Positions 1 through 8,107 of a DNA stretch of 14,823 nucleotides are shown one piece after another. Position 1 is the stretch's first letter; the number at the start of each line of letters is the position of its first letter. A program made the translations under genes and the position numbers. The DNA comes from Bacteroidales bacterium (lineage in GTDB: Bacteria; Bacteroidota; Bacteroidia; Bacteroidales; Muribaculaceae): positions 14,006-28,828 of the forward strand of contig DXYS01000024.1 of the NCBI GenBank assembly GCA_019415705.1, given 5' to 3'. Below the pieces are notes generated by a model. The model was not told the DNA's origin and made no database searches. It was given only the letters and a program-made list of their open reading frames with translations.

Positions 1-728
1 GAGCGCCCGCTCTCTTCGCTGCTGAGCACGATAAGCGACCATTTGTGGTCAGAAGGATTGAAGGTGAGCAGCGAATCTTTTAATGTCATATAATCAATGC
101 CGCTGACGGCGTCAGACGCCGAGTGAGCGACAAGACGCTGCAGCATGGCGTTGAACGAGTCGGCGAGCGATGACGGACGTGCCGCGCCGTCAATCGACGC
201 CATCACCGAGTCGGCGCGAAGTGCGTCGGCCGACGCATCATAGCTTGTCATCATCAACAGAGTGGAGACTATGTCATCAGTGTGTGCGGCCACATAGCGC
301 TCTATCACACGGTTAGCAGCCGGCCCTGCCAGCGAATCGGCAAGACTGTTGACACATGATGCCCAGCGTTCCGACGTCTCGTTGCCCGAGACCTGCAGGT
401 CATAAGGACGTCCGCGTCTGACTTTAAGCTCGAGACGGTCGCCGTTTGAAACATAGACACGCCCAAGCGGACGGTATTCATTGTCCAAGACCGAAAGTAC
501 TGTCGGTGCGGCAGCCACGCCTTTGATTTCGAACTTGCCTTCTTTAGCCGCCGTAAGCCCTTGATTAAGACGCCCGCCGGCATAATAGACGTAGCGTATG
601 TTCATAGTCGGGGCCTCTTCGACAAATCCCTCGACGGTAAATGTCTCGTCATCGCCGCAGGCCACAGACATAAGAGCCACGAGCAGCGGCATGACGACAC
701 GTAACGATATATATTTGATTAATTTCAT
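1..728 (-). CDS. DUF4369-like surface lipoprotein with thioredoxin-like domain (partial, C-terminus off the left edge)
   Basis: The frame is open from an ATG at 728 to the window edge, giving about 242 residues. Residues 1-23 form a lipoprotein signal peptide ending SVA before Cys24, and the next residues, GDDE, are acidic, as in the lipoprotein export signals that send Bacteroidota lipoproteins to the cell surface. Residues about 29-115 are beta-rich and resemble the DUF4369 domain found in front of thioredoxin-like domains in many Bacteroidales lipoproteins. A helical, Ser/Ala/Asp-rich linker follows. The last visible residues (about 231-243) look like the first strand of a thioredoxin fold, with S-G-R-S where C-G-P-C would stand. 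I infer an envelope lipoprotein of the AhpC/TSA-like superfamily, possibly without redox activity. The substrate is unknown. It is divergent from pldA across a 195-bp gap. Confidence 0.75.
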   Translation of the reverse strand, partial: MKLIKYISLRVVMPLLVALMSVACGDDETFTVEGFVEEAPTMNIRYVYYAGGRLNQGLTAAKEGKFEIKGVAAAPTVLSVLDNEYRPLGRVYVSNGDRLELKVRRGRPYDLQVSGNETSERWASCVNSLADSLAGPAANRVIERYVAAHTDDIVSTLLMMTSYDASADALRADSVMASIDGAARPSSLADSFNAMLQRLVAHSASDAVSGIDYMTLKDSLLTFNPSDHKWSLIVLSSEESGR

Positions 729-748
729 AACTGACGCCCTTTATGTCA

Positions 749-756
749 CAAAGTTA
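749..756 (-). promoter_or_regulatory. Candidate -7 box for the lipoprotein gene
   Basis: On the minus strand this reads TAACTTTG, a perfect match to the Bacteroidota -7 consensus TAnnTTTG. It lies about 20 bp upstream of the ATG at 728, which implies a very short leader. I see no convincing TTTG at the expected -33 distance, so only half of the promoter is supported. Confidence 0.5.
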
Positions 757-858
757 CACCTTTTCGGCAGACAGGGATGCGTTTATAAGTCATATTTTTA
801 GTTCAACAGGCTAAAATCGCCACTAAATTGGACGATTAGTCATTTTATAAGCCGCACT

Positions 859-890
859 TTTCGATGTCGGGATTTTATTTTGTAAATTCG
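859..890 (+). promoter_or_regulatory. Candidate promoter for pldA
   Basis: TTTC at 859-862, a 20-bp spacer and TAAATTCG at 883-890 each differ by one base from the Bacteroidota -33 (TTTG) and -7 (TAnnTTTG) elements, and they end 33 bp before the pldA ATG. An overlapping alternative -7 box, TTATTTTG at 875-882, is equally imperfect. The position is sensible but the match is weak. Confidence 0.3.
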
Positions 891-923
891 CGACATCCTT
901 AGAATCAGAAAATACGTTCCCCG

Positions 924-1757
924 ATGCTACGCAATATATATATCATCCTTTTTGCGCTCATCGCCACAATAGCCGCCAAGGCTCAGATATTAACACCTGA
1001 CTCGGAGCCTGTCACACGCGACAGTATTGTCAATGAGTTTGAAAGCCAGCCATACTTCGGCCTGTATAAAGACAATTATTTTATCTTCGGCCCGTCGCTG
1101 AGCCATCCGAACAAGACCAACACAAACGTCAAGTTTCAGATTTCGGTTGCACAGCGTCTGACGCGTTCGACGCTGCCTTTCGGCACATACCTGTACCTGT
1201 TCTACTCTCAGAAGTGTTTCTGGAATGTGCTCGAAAACTCACTGCCGATGACCGATCTCAACTTCAATCCGGGTATCGGCCTGACCAAGCCGCTCTATGT
1301 CAAAAACCGCTATATCGGTAAACTGACCCTGATGCTCGAGCACGAGAGCAACGGACGTGACAGCATCTGGTCGCGCTCATGGAACAAAATATCGCTTGCT
1401 TCAACCATCATGATTGACAAAAACCTGATGGTGCACGGCAAGGTGTGGATTCCCATCATCGACGGCCAGAACAATAAAGACATACTCCACTACTGCGGCA
1501 TCTACCAGACAGGCCTGCAGGTCATCTCGGACAACCGCCGCTTCACGGGCTCCGTCATCCTTACAAAACGTCTCGGAGGATGGTTTAACTACAATACGGT
1601 CATCGAATTGGCCTACCGCATCTTCAAGCGCGACAACCAATTCATCTTCCTCCAGTATTACAACGGCTACGGCGAGGGTCTGCTCGCCTTCAAGGAGTAT
1701 CACAACCAACTGCGTGTCGGCATTGTCATCAAGCCGAAATTCTTCAGCGAATACTAA
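924..1757 (+). CDS. pldA: Outer membrane phospholipase A (OMPLA/PldA family)
   Basis: This 277-residue protein is the size expected of OMPLA, a calcium-dependent 12-stranded outer membrane barrel that hydrolyses acyl chains of phospholipids misplaced in the outer leaflet. A signal peptide ends AKA before Gln21. The family signature is clear: a YSQKCFW segment at 94-100 matches the Y-T-Q-K-x-x-W region of E. coli PldA. His140 and Ser142 in H-E-S-N-G-R, with Asn154 in S-R-S-W-N, reproduce the E. coli triad His142/Ser144/Asn156 with identical spacing. Arg145 and Ser150 fit the calcium-site positions. The N-terminal 50 residues or so are poorly conserved. There is no Shine-Dalgarno sequence before the ATG, as is usual in this phylum. 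The gene is monocistronic, divergent from the lipoprotein and convergent with the STAND NTPase. Activity normally needs dimerisation and membrane disturbance. Confidence 0.93.
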   Translation: MLRNIYIILFALIATIAAKAQILTPDSEPVTRDSIVNEFESQPYFGLYKDNYFIFGPSLSHPNKTNTNVKFQISVAQRLTRSTLPFGTYLYLFYSQKCFWNVLENSLPMTDLNFNPGIGLTKPLYVKNRYIGKLTLMLEHESNGRDSIWSRSWNKISLASTIMIDKNLMVHGKVWIPIIDGQNNKDILHYCGIYQTGLQVISDNRRFTGSVILTKRLGGWFNYNTVIELAYRIFKRDNQFIFLQYYNGYGEGLLAFKEYHNQLRVGIVIKPKFFSEY

Positions 1758-1790
1758 GACCCCGTACCTCAATATTTGTTAACGGGGTCT
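1757..1790. terminator. Shared bidirectional terminator hairpin between convergent genes
   Basis: AGACCCCGT at 1757-1765 pairs perfectly with ACGGGGTCT at 1782-1790, giving a 9-bp stem with a 16-nt loop. The left arm begins on the last base of the pldA stop codon and the right arm covers the first bases of the opposing TAG stop. Neither side has a strong T tract, so a purely intrinsic mechanism is not certain. The placement between two convergent genes nevertheless makes termination in both directions the likeliest role. Confidence 0.6.
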
Positions 1791-4700
1791 AACGGTTAAT
1801 CACATTTATAAATCCGAGACAGCCGGTGCATAGAGCCATCTGACCCCCGTCATGCCTCATCACAGTGCCGCAGTGGGGGCAGACCACTGTCGGATGCTCG
1901 TCCAAAGTCTTATCTTTAAGGTTATAGCGGCGACGAGCCACAGCGGTCATATCCTCACCGATTACACCTATACCTGTATCTGCCGACGGTTTGTAAAAAT
2001 GCACATCGTTATCGGCGTCGATAACCACAATGCCTTTCGAGCATACGGCCGACTTGACGACAGGACGGGCAAACCATACCCGCTCCACTTCACTTCCGTT
2101 TAAATCGGTCAGACGCAGCCGACGCTCACCTAAAAGATATAAATGGCGCCCGTCAGCAGCAACATAAAGCATCTCAACATCATCAGCCATTTTACGCACG
2201 GCGCCTGTCGTCAGATTGCGGGCGTAAAGAGTGCCGTCAGCCTCGGTCTCATATAGTTCCGAGCCGTCAACGGCCATAGCCTCCGGCTTGCGCAGATAAC
2301 CTGACGTGACAAGCATGCGAGCATCCAAACCGCCGGCATGAGCACGCACCTCACGCAGACAACCGCCATAGGCCACAAGCCATCGGTCGCCCGCGGGGTC
2401 ATAGACCGAGTGACACTTCTGTGTCTTCTCTGCCTCGGGCATCTCGAGGAACATTACTTTTCCGTCGATGAGGTCAAAGAAAAGTTGTCCGCGCTTGCCC
2501 GGATTCTCATTGCTGACCATAACAAAACGGTTGTCGTCGCTCATCAGTATTGTCGGATGCGCACAATAGCCACCGTCCTCATCCTTTATCACCTCCGATG
2601 TAAAGCTCGCCAAGAGCACACCCTCAGTATCGGTGACAAACAGCCACGGTGCGACATCGTATGCCCAGTTTCCGCAGACAAAGACTGCATAGCGGCTGTC
2701 ACGGCTGAAGACAGTGCGGCATATCGGCAAGCCGACTGTCCAGTTGTGAGTCTTGCCGGTGCCGTAAAGCTGTCCGGTGCCGAATATCGTCTTAAACGGA
2801 TTGAGGTAGTCTGCCTGACCTACCGTAGCCATAGAGTAACGGCTGCCGTCGGGCGAGACGGCGCTGCAACTCACGAGGTCATAGTCGCGCGGCATCGGTA
2901 TCATTCGGTATTCGGCACCATAAAAGTCATCCTTGCGTCTGACTCTCAGCAGAGAACGCACCATATAGGAATTGTTGCGTATGCCGAACGAGGCCACAAT
3001 ATTTGTGCCCGCCGTGTCGGCCGACAGGCTGTTGGCGGCCGAGAATCCGTCAGAGTCTTTGGCAACGAGTGTCTCCTGAGCCTTGATGTCAAAGACAACA
3101 CCGCGCCGCGCGCAGAATCCGATGCTGCCGTCATAGGTGACCGAGTCGACGAGATATGTGGAGATGATATCGTCAAACGTGAAATAAACGCCATGCTCAT
3201 CATTCTTAACGAGGTATCTTATCGCCGTGCCGTCGGTGTTGTATATTGTCAGACGGCCGGCATGCTCGTGAAAAGAAACCGGAGCATTGCCCGAGGCCAT
3301 CGGAAAATCCAACGAGGAGAGACGCCATGTCTCAAGACTAAGACGGCGGAAATGGTCGTATAATTTCTTTCTCGGCTCTTTTAAATCAATTTTGTCACCG
3401 GGCATCTGCAGCCATAACGAAAGACCGTCAGATGACACATTGCCCTTCTCTGAACCCTTGATGGCGATGGTCTCAACCGAGATTTTCCAATCGTCAGCGA
3501 CGCTGAACATCAGTATGCCGTCAGTATCGTTTTCAGCAAAAATCAGGCGACCCGTGCGGCTCATCGATATCCATTTAGGCCGCACACAATCATAAAGCCC
3601 CATCACACGCGGCCCTGTTGACGCCGCATTGAGCGGTCCCGTCTTGCCGAGAAGGTCGACAAACTGCAACCGTCCGCGGTGCCAGTAAACGAGTATAAGC
3701 CCGTTATCGCTCGCGGCCATAGGGTCGTCAGGGTCAAAGGGCAACGCATAATCATTATCTATGGCTGTCTCAAAATGTGTATCGACGAGTCGGCATCCGT
3801 CAGAGAGACGATGCAGCAGGCGTTTGCCGCCGTCAATCAGTATAGGGCTGCGGCCGCAGTGTTCGCGACGATAAATGACAGTCGAGTCGAGTGTGCTGTC
3901 ACTGAGACAGTCTGTCATGACGCCCTTGCGGCCGTATCGCTGCAAGACATCATGTGTAAGCTTATGATGTGGATGCAGATTGACGGCTCGCTCGCGCAAC
4001 TCGGTGACAAGTGCCTGCGGCATGCTCGTGAGGTCGTTGCGTAACACGCGCAGTTCCTCGGCCTCCTTGACCCGGAAACCGCCGGCAGTCAGCAGGGCCT
4101 CGTCAAAACTTGCGTTGACGGCAGCACCGAAACGCGAGTAAAACTCCAACAAATAGTCGCAGTCGGTCAGATGCTTATACACGAAGTCGAAATTGCCGAC
4201 ATAATTGTCACTCCCGACCAAAATCGAGGCTGCATGTGTCAGATTGCGCAGCGCCACGGCGTGGCCGCGGCTCCACATGCGGTTGTAATAATCATACAAT
4301 ATGCGGCGGCTCGCGATGTCAACATCTCGGTCAAGCATGGCCTCGATGACCTCGCGGATAGCGTTGTGATAGACAGTCACAACCTCGCCGGCCTCACTGT
4401 GACGCATGCGCAACAGCGGCTGCAGGTCATGATATAGGCGCGAGCGATAGATTGACGGCAGGCGCGGCTCGTCGCCGGACTCCCAGTCGTGGTGACTCCG
4501 GGCGCGGAACGCTCCGCTGAGCTTGTCGTCCATGGCGAGCATGGCGTCGAGATCCGACAGATAGATGCCGTAGCCGCTGTTGAGAATCAGCGCGAGGGCC
4601 ATCTCGACCATGCGGCGTCCGTGGCGCTCGGGCCGCGATAGTTCGGCGATATAGTGCAGCAGCAGGCCCTCGAAAGTGGTCGGTATCTCACCCGTGGGCT

Positions 4701-6324
4701 GCGACGAACGCAGAACTGACAGATAGCTGCCGAGCAAGGTCAGATAGACCGGGCGCATATCGGCCTGCAGCAAGGCGGCGTTGACTGACAACCATTGCTC
4801 CGATGTCAGTCTTCGGCCGTTGAGCCGCAGACTGTGGCTGACGAGGCTGCCGCTCTCCATGCGCATATCGGGCAGCTCGAAGCGCTGATGACTGCAGACA
4901 TGGTCCCAGCGCTGCTCGTCAGTCGTAGAAAAGATGATGCGCACATTGGCCGGGAGTGCCTTCTTCTTACCGGCCGGTATCATATTGACAAGATGATGCA
5001 GCTCATCCTCATGACAGTTGACCTGATCGAGCGCGTCGATGACAAAGAGATATCGGCGCGCGGCCGGCAGTTTGTAAAAGCCTGACGAGACCGACATGGC
5101 AATCGACCAGAGCCGGTCAGTGCCGGCGTAATTTACAGGTTCAGGGCTGTAGGCGGTGTGGGTTAAATCCGCCAGAATACGTTTTAAGGTTTCGCCAAAC
5201 TCGAGAACACCCGTCGTGGCGAAAGTGTGGCCGCAGAATATCGGGATGACCGTCACCGGGCTGCCGGGACGGGAATATATGTCGACAATGCGGGCCGACA
5301 GGGCGCTTTTGCCCGTGCCTGAGGGGGCGACGATGCGCAGCGGCGTCTGAGGGCCGTCAGAGTCAATATAGTTGCGCAGACGCTGCAACTCTATCTCGCG
5401 GCCGAAAAAGCGCGCCGACTCCTCAGCGGCAAATACTCGGTGCACATCGAGCTCGTCGTCTATGCCCCCGGCGCTGTTACGCGCTATCTCGGCATCGATG
5501 ACACGACGCAAACGCGCCGTCATGGTCTCGGTGAAGCGTCGGGCAAAGTCTTCCGACTGATATTCGCCGTAGGTGATATTAGATTCACAATACAGCAGCC
5601 CCGGCTCGACCGTGGCCGTAATCTCGTCGCGAAGGCGCCCGAGACGACTGCGCAGGTCTGCGTCCTTCTCAGTGAATGACGCAGCCACGTCAGACGGCAC
5701 GCCGCTGAGAGTGCGCACATAGCCTACCACATGCTCGCGCTGGGCCTCGGCATCGCCGAGCAGACCCTCGCGTATCTCCTGCTCCGTGGCCGAACGGTCG
5801 AATACAAAGCGGCTGCCCGGCCGGCGGCGACCGTAGCGGTCAAGCAGAGAGCGCAGGCCGCGTTCGGCGTAATCGAATTCATGACAGTCAGCACTATATG
5901 TGTCGCGGCGACGCAGCTCATAGCGGCCGTCAGGCAGCGCGTTGCTGTCAAAGTCATACCAGCGCTCCAAGTAGCCCATCTCGTCAAGCGTAGCCTCGCC
6001 GTAGAGGCCGTTATACTCTTCGATGCTTAACGTCTCGGGCAGAGGCATCCAGCCGTAGCGCTCGCCGAGCAACAGGATGAAGTTGGGCCGCGGCGACATC
6101 TCGCGGGAGCGGTGAAGCTCCTCGAGACAGATACGCATCGTGCGGTTGTCGGCCGAGGCCTCGTCGCTGATGCCCCAGCGCAGGTCTACATAATCTATCT
6201 GCCAGCCGCGCCGGCCATAATCCTCGCGCAGACTGTCAAATACGGACTTCAGAAGGTTGCGTTCGCGCTCCATGTCGGCGAAGGTCGAACTTATGAAAAA
6301 ACGGATGTATGGCCTGCGTCGCAT
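1789..6324 (-). CDS. DUF4062-NACHT/STAND NTPase with beta-propeller and C-terminal zinc ribbon
   Basis: This 1511-residue protein has no signal peptide and is probably cytoplasmic. Residues 5-100 form a DUF4062 domain, with FISSTFADMERER at 10-22, VDLRWG at 46-51 and LLGERYGW at 85-92; as I recall, this domain belongs to the TIR-like superfamily. Residues about 305-560 are a NACHT/AAA-like NTPase: Walker A APSGTGKS at 333-340, Walker B LFVIDALDQ at 426-434 and a sensor-like strand RIIFSTTD at 462-469. A winged-helix-like segment follows (about 560-670, with VYHNAIREVI at 651-660). Residues about 810-1475 contain repeated short beta segments of the SPDGSRYSMA kind, suggesting one or two propellers. 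The end is a zinc ribbon (Cys1482, 1485, 1499, 1502). Bacterial proteins of this build are usually ligand-triggered sensors, often anti-phage, but the trigger and output here are unknown. It is the last gene of the TPR-barrel operon. Base composition resembles that of its neighbours. Confidence 0.88.
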   Translation of the reverse strand: MRRRPYIRFFISSTFADMERERNLLKSVFDSLREDYGRRGWQIDYVDLRWGISDEASADNRTMRICLEELHRSREMSPRPNFILLLGERYGWMPLPETLSIEEYNGLYGEATLDEMGYLERWYDFDSNALPDGRYELRRRDTYSADCHEFDYAERGLRSLLDRYGRRRPGSRFVFDRSATEQEIREGLLGDAEAQREHVVGYVRTLSGVPSDVAASFTEKDADLRSRLGRLRDEITATVEPGLLYCESNITYGEYQSEDFARRFTETMTARLRRVIDAEIARNSAGGIDDELDVHRVFAAEESARFFGREIELQRLRNYIDSDGPQTPLRIVAPSGTGKSALSARIVDIYSRPGSPVTVIPIFCGHTFATTGVLEFGETLKRILADLTHTAYSPEPVNYAGTDRLWSIAMSVSSGFYKLPAARRYLFVIDALDQVNCHEDELHHLVNMIPAGKKKALPANVRIIFSTTDEQRWDHVCSHQRFELPDMRMESGSLVSHSLRLNGRRLTSEQWLSVNAALLQADMRPVYLTLLGSYLSVLRSSQPTGEIPTTFEGLLLHYIAELSRPERHGRRMVEMALALILNSGYGIYLSDLDAMLAMDDKLSGAFRARSHHDWESGDEPRLPSIYRSRLYHDLQPLLRMRHSEAGEVVTVYHNAIREVIEAMLDRDVDIASRRILYDYYNRMWSRGHAVALRNLTHAASILVGSDNYVGNFDFVYKHLTDCDYLLEFYSRFGAAVNASFDEALLTAGGFRVKEAEELRVLRNDLTSMPQALVTELRERAVNLHPHHKLTHDVLQRYGRKGVMTDCLSDSTLDSTVIYRREHCGRSPILIDGGKRLLHRLSDGCRLVDTHFETAIDNDYALPFDPDDPMAASDNGLILVYWHRGRLQFVDLLGKTGPLNAASTGPRVMGLYDCVRPKWISMSRTGRLIFAENDTDGILMFSVADDWKISVETIAIKGSEKGNVSSDGLSLWLQMPGDKIDLKEPRKKLYDHFRRLSLETWRLSSLDFPMASGNAPVSFHEHAGRLTIYNTDGTAIRYLVKNDEHGVYFTFDDIISTYLVDSVTYDGSIGFCARRGVVFDIKAQETLVAKDSDGFSAANSLSADTAGTNIVASFGIRNNSYMVRSLLRVRRKDDFYGAEYRMIPMPRDYDLVSCSAVSPDGSRYSMATVGQADYLNPFKTIFGTGQLYGTGKTHNWTVGLPICRTVFSRDSRYAVFVCGNWAYDVAPWLFVTDTEGVLLASFTSEVIKDEDGGYCAHPTILMSDDNRFVMVSNENPGKRGQLFFDLIDGKVMFLEMPEAEKTQKCHSVYDPAGDRWLVAYGGCLREVRAHAGGLDARMLVTSGYLRKPEAMAVDGSELYETEADGTLYARNLTTGAVRKMADDVEMLYVAADGRHLYLLGERRLRLTDLNGSEVERVWFARPVVKSAVCSKGIVVIDADNDVHFYKPSADTGIGVIGEDMTAVARRRYNLKDKTLDEHPTVVCPHCGTVMRHDGGQMALCTGCLGFINVINR

Positions 6325-6359
6325 GGAGGAGTGAGGTTTTAGTTAAGGAGTGTGTCGGG

Positions 6360-8102
6360 TCAGAATTTATAGCTTACACCCACGAGGCCCTTGACGCCGG
6401 CAGACTCGATGCCGGGCACGAGCTGATAGCGGTGACCGAGCAGATTCTCGCCACGGGCGAAGACGCTCAGAGCCTCGGTTATGCCGTATGTGGCGTTGAC
6501 GCCGAGCAGACGGCTGTCGCCCAACGACACGCGGCCGGCGTCGCCGAAAGGATTCTCCGCGGCGTAGAAGCAGCGTTTGGCGCGCAGCTCGAAGTCAGCT
6601 CCAATCTCGAGGCGGTCAATGGGGCGCACCTTGAGGCGGGCTGTCAGCACATACTTGGCGCGATCACGCCACAGATAATAAGCCTTGTCAGCCTTCTGCG
6701 GAGCAGCCTCGCCGGTAACCTCGGCCGACACTATCGAGCGCCAGTCATAGGCAAGTGTCAGGCCGGCATGCCACGCCTTGAGGTCGTAGGTGGTGTATGC
6801 GTCGCAATCAATGGCGCTGCTACCGCCCTCTACCATCGTCGGCATCAGCCAGTCGTTGGCCACGGCGTAGCCGCCGAACAGTTTGGCCGAGAATCCGGCA
6901 ATCAGGCCTATGTTAGCCCCGATTTCGACATTGACGGGCACATGCGAGCGCTCATACTGCATCAGGGTGTTCATATAGGGGCAGTAATTGTAGAGCGAGC
7001 GCAGGGTGTTGAGGTGTTCCCCACCCTCTGCGCGGGCATAGAGCGCAAACTGCGAGCTCGCGTTCCAGTCGAGCATCACGGCCGGCGCGATGTGGAATTT
7101 CTTTCCTTCGCCGCCGGTCGACAGGTCGATGCGCGCGCCGATACGGCCGTGAGCGCGACCTGCGTTAAACGCGTAATACGGAGTCATCGATATCACCCCG
7201 AGAGTCGAGCCTTTCTGATTTTCAAAAGACCAGTAATTAAACGGGACCGCATCAAGCCAAACCGGCTTGTATGAATCGCCGCGGCTGACAAAGTCGGCGG
7301 CTATTTCGAGACCGCCGCGCGGTGTGGCGGACGAGCCGTAGTAACCGATACCGGCGGTTACGCTGAAATTAGTCTCACCGGTAGCTTTGAGCGGCGAGTC
7401 GAGATACAATGTCTCAGCCTCGACATCCTTGAGGAAACCGAAATGATTGATTCCCACCGACGCATGATAGCCGAAGGTCGGACGCTTGGCCCACAAGCCG
7501 GCCTTGACGCCGAACATCAGGGCCGAGCGGTCGTCTATAGGCGTGAACTCGGGCGTCTTTATGCCGGCGTATGTGAAATCGGCCACGGCGCTGATCTGCA
7601 TGGCGCGGTTGAGGTGATGGTCAAATCTGACGCCGACAGTGGCCGTGTTGTCGCTGTAACGCTCGCGCCCCTCGACATCCTCGGCCTTGGTCTTGTAAGA
7701 CTCGCCGTCAAACTGCATCCATGCCCCGAGGCGCGTGCGGCTCGTGTTGATAAAACGGTAACCGGCTGACAGACCGAGGTTATAAGCCGGGAAATAGCCG
7801 GCTGAAGCATAGCCGCGATAAGGCGTTACGGGTATTGTGTCGCCATAAGAGGCCGGCTCTAACGGTGTGATTGACGATGTCAGCTCAGAGGGCTCACCGT
7901 ACTCGACAAGTGTCAGGCGTCGGAAGTCTGTCTGAGGCTGCATCAGCACAGGGCTGATTCCGCCCAAACGCGTGGCTTCGCGCTCGACGGGCACGACGGT
8001 GCGGTCGACAGTAATTTCGGTCTTGAGGTCCTTGGCGCCGGCCGCTACGGTGGCGGCGAGAGCGGCAGCCAAGGCTATATGTCTGCTTTTAAGAGTATTC
8101 AT
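6360..8102 (-). CDS. Outer membrane beta-barrel protein (TonB-receptor-like barrel without a plug)
   Basis: This 580-residue protein has a signal peptide ending AGA near residue 23. A periplasmic segment of about 80 residues follows, including DRTVVPVEREATRLGG, and then a long run of alternating amphipathic strands rich in Tyr, Phe and Gly, such as GYFPAYNLGLSAGYRF and LGAWMQFDGESY. It ends SYKF with a terminal Phe, the usual signal for insertion by the Bam machinery. The late ITEALSVFARGENLLGHRY segment is typical of the last strands of TonB-dependent receptors, but no plug domain or TonB box is visible and the protein is shorter than full receptors. It starts only 5 bp after the stop of the TPR gene, so the two are almost certainly translated from one mRNA and probably act together at the envelope. 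The substrate is unknown. Confidence 0.82.
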   Translation of the reverse strand: MNTLKSRHIALAAALAATVAAGAKDLKTEITVDRTVVPVEREATRLGGISPVLMQPQTDFRRLTLVEYGEPSELTSSITPLEPASYGDTIPVTPYRGYASAGYFPAYNLGLSAGYRFINTSRTRLGAWMQFDGESYKTKAEDVEGRERYSDNTATVGVRFDHHLNRAMQISAVADFTYAGIKTPEFTPIDDRSALMFGVKAGLWAKRPTFGYHASVGINHFGFLKDVEAETLYLDSPLKATGETNFSVTAGIGYYGSSATPRGGLEIAADFVSRGDSYKPVWLDAVPFNYWSFENQKGSTLGVISMTPYYAFNAGRAHGRIGARIDLSTGGEGKKFHIAPAVMLDWNASSQFALYARAEGGEHLNTLRSLYNYCPYMNTLMQYERSHVPVNVEIGANIGLIAGFSAKLFGGYAVANDWLMPTMVEGGSSAIDCDAYTTYDLKAWHAGLTLAYDWRSIVSAEVTGEAAPQKADKAYYLWRDRAKYVLTARLKVRPIDRLEIGADFELRAKRCFYAAENPFGDAGRVSLGDSRLLGVNATYGITEALSVFARGENLLGHRYQLVPGIESAGVKGLVGVSYKF

Positions 8103-8107
8103 CGTTT

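Noticed and set aside
305..583. Short minus-strand frame overlapping the lipoprotein in another frame, and a plus-strand frame at 598-801
   Set aside because: The lipoprotein frame is open through 1-728 with a signal peptide and lipid cysteine. The others are shadows with no coding features.
1401..1772. A 123-codon minus-strand frame opposite pldA
   Set aside because: The pldA frame carries catalytic motifs and a signal peptide. The antisense product is a Val/Asp/Glu-rich sequence typical of shadow translation.
2338..3363. A 341-codon open frame on the plus strand inside the NTPase gene, and similar long plus-strand frames at 6309-7274 and 9881-10441
   Set aside because: They lie antisense to well-supported genes. 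Their products have no recognisable domain and odd composition, and codon structure in this GC-rich coding DNA suppresses stops on the opposite strand.
1789..6324. Horizontal acquisition of the NTPase gene as a genomic island
   Set aside because: Base composition and codon choice look like those of the flanking genes. No integrase, tRNA end, direct repeat or transposase is present.
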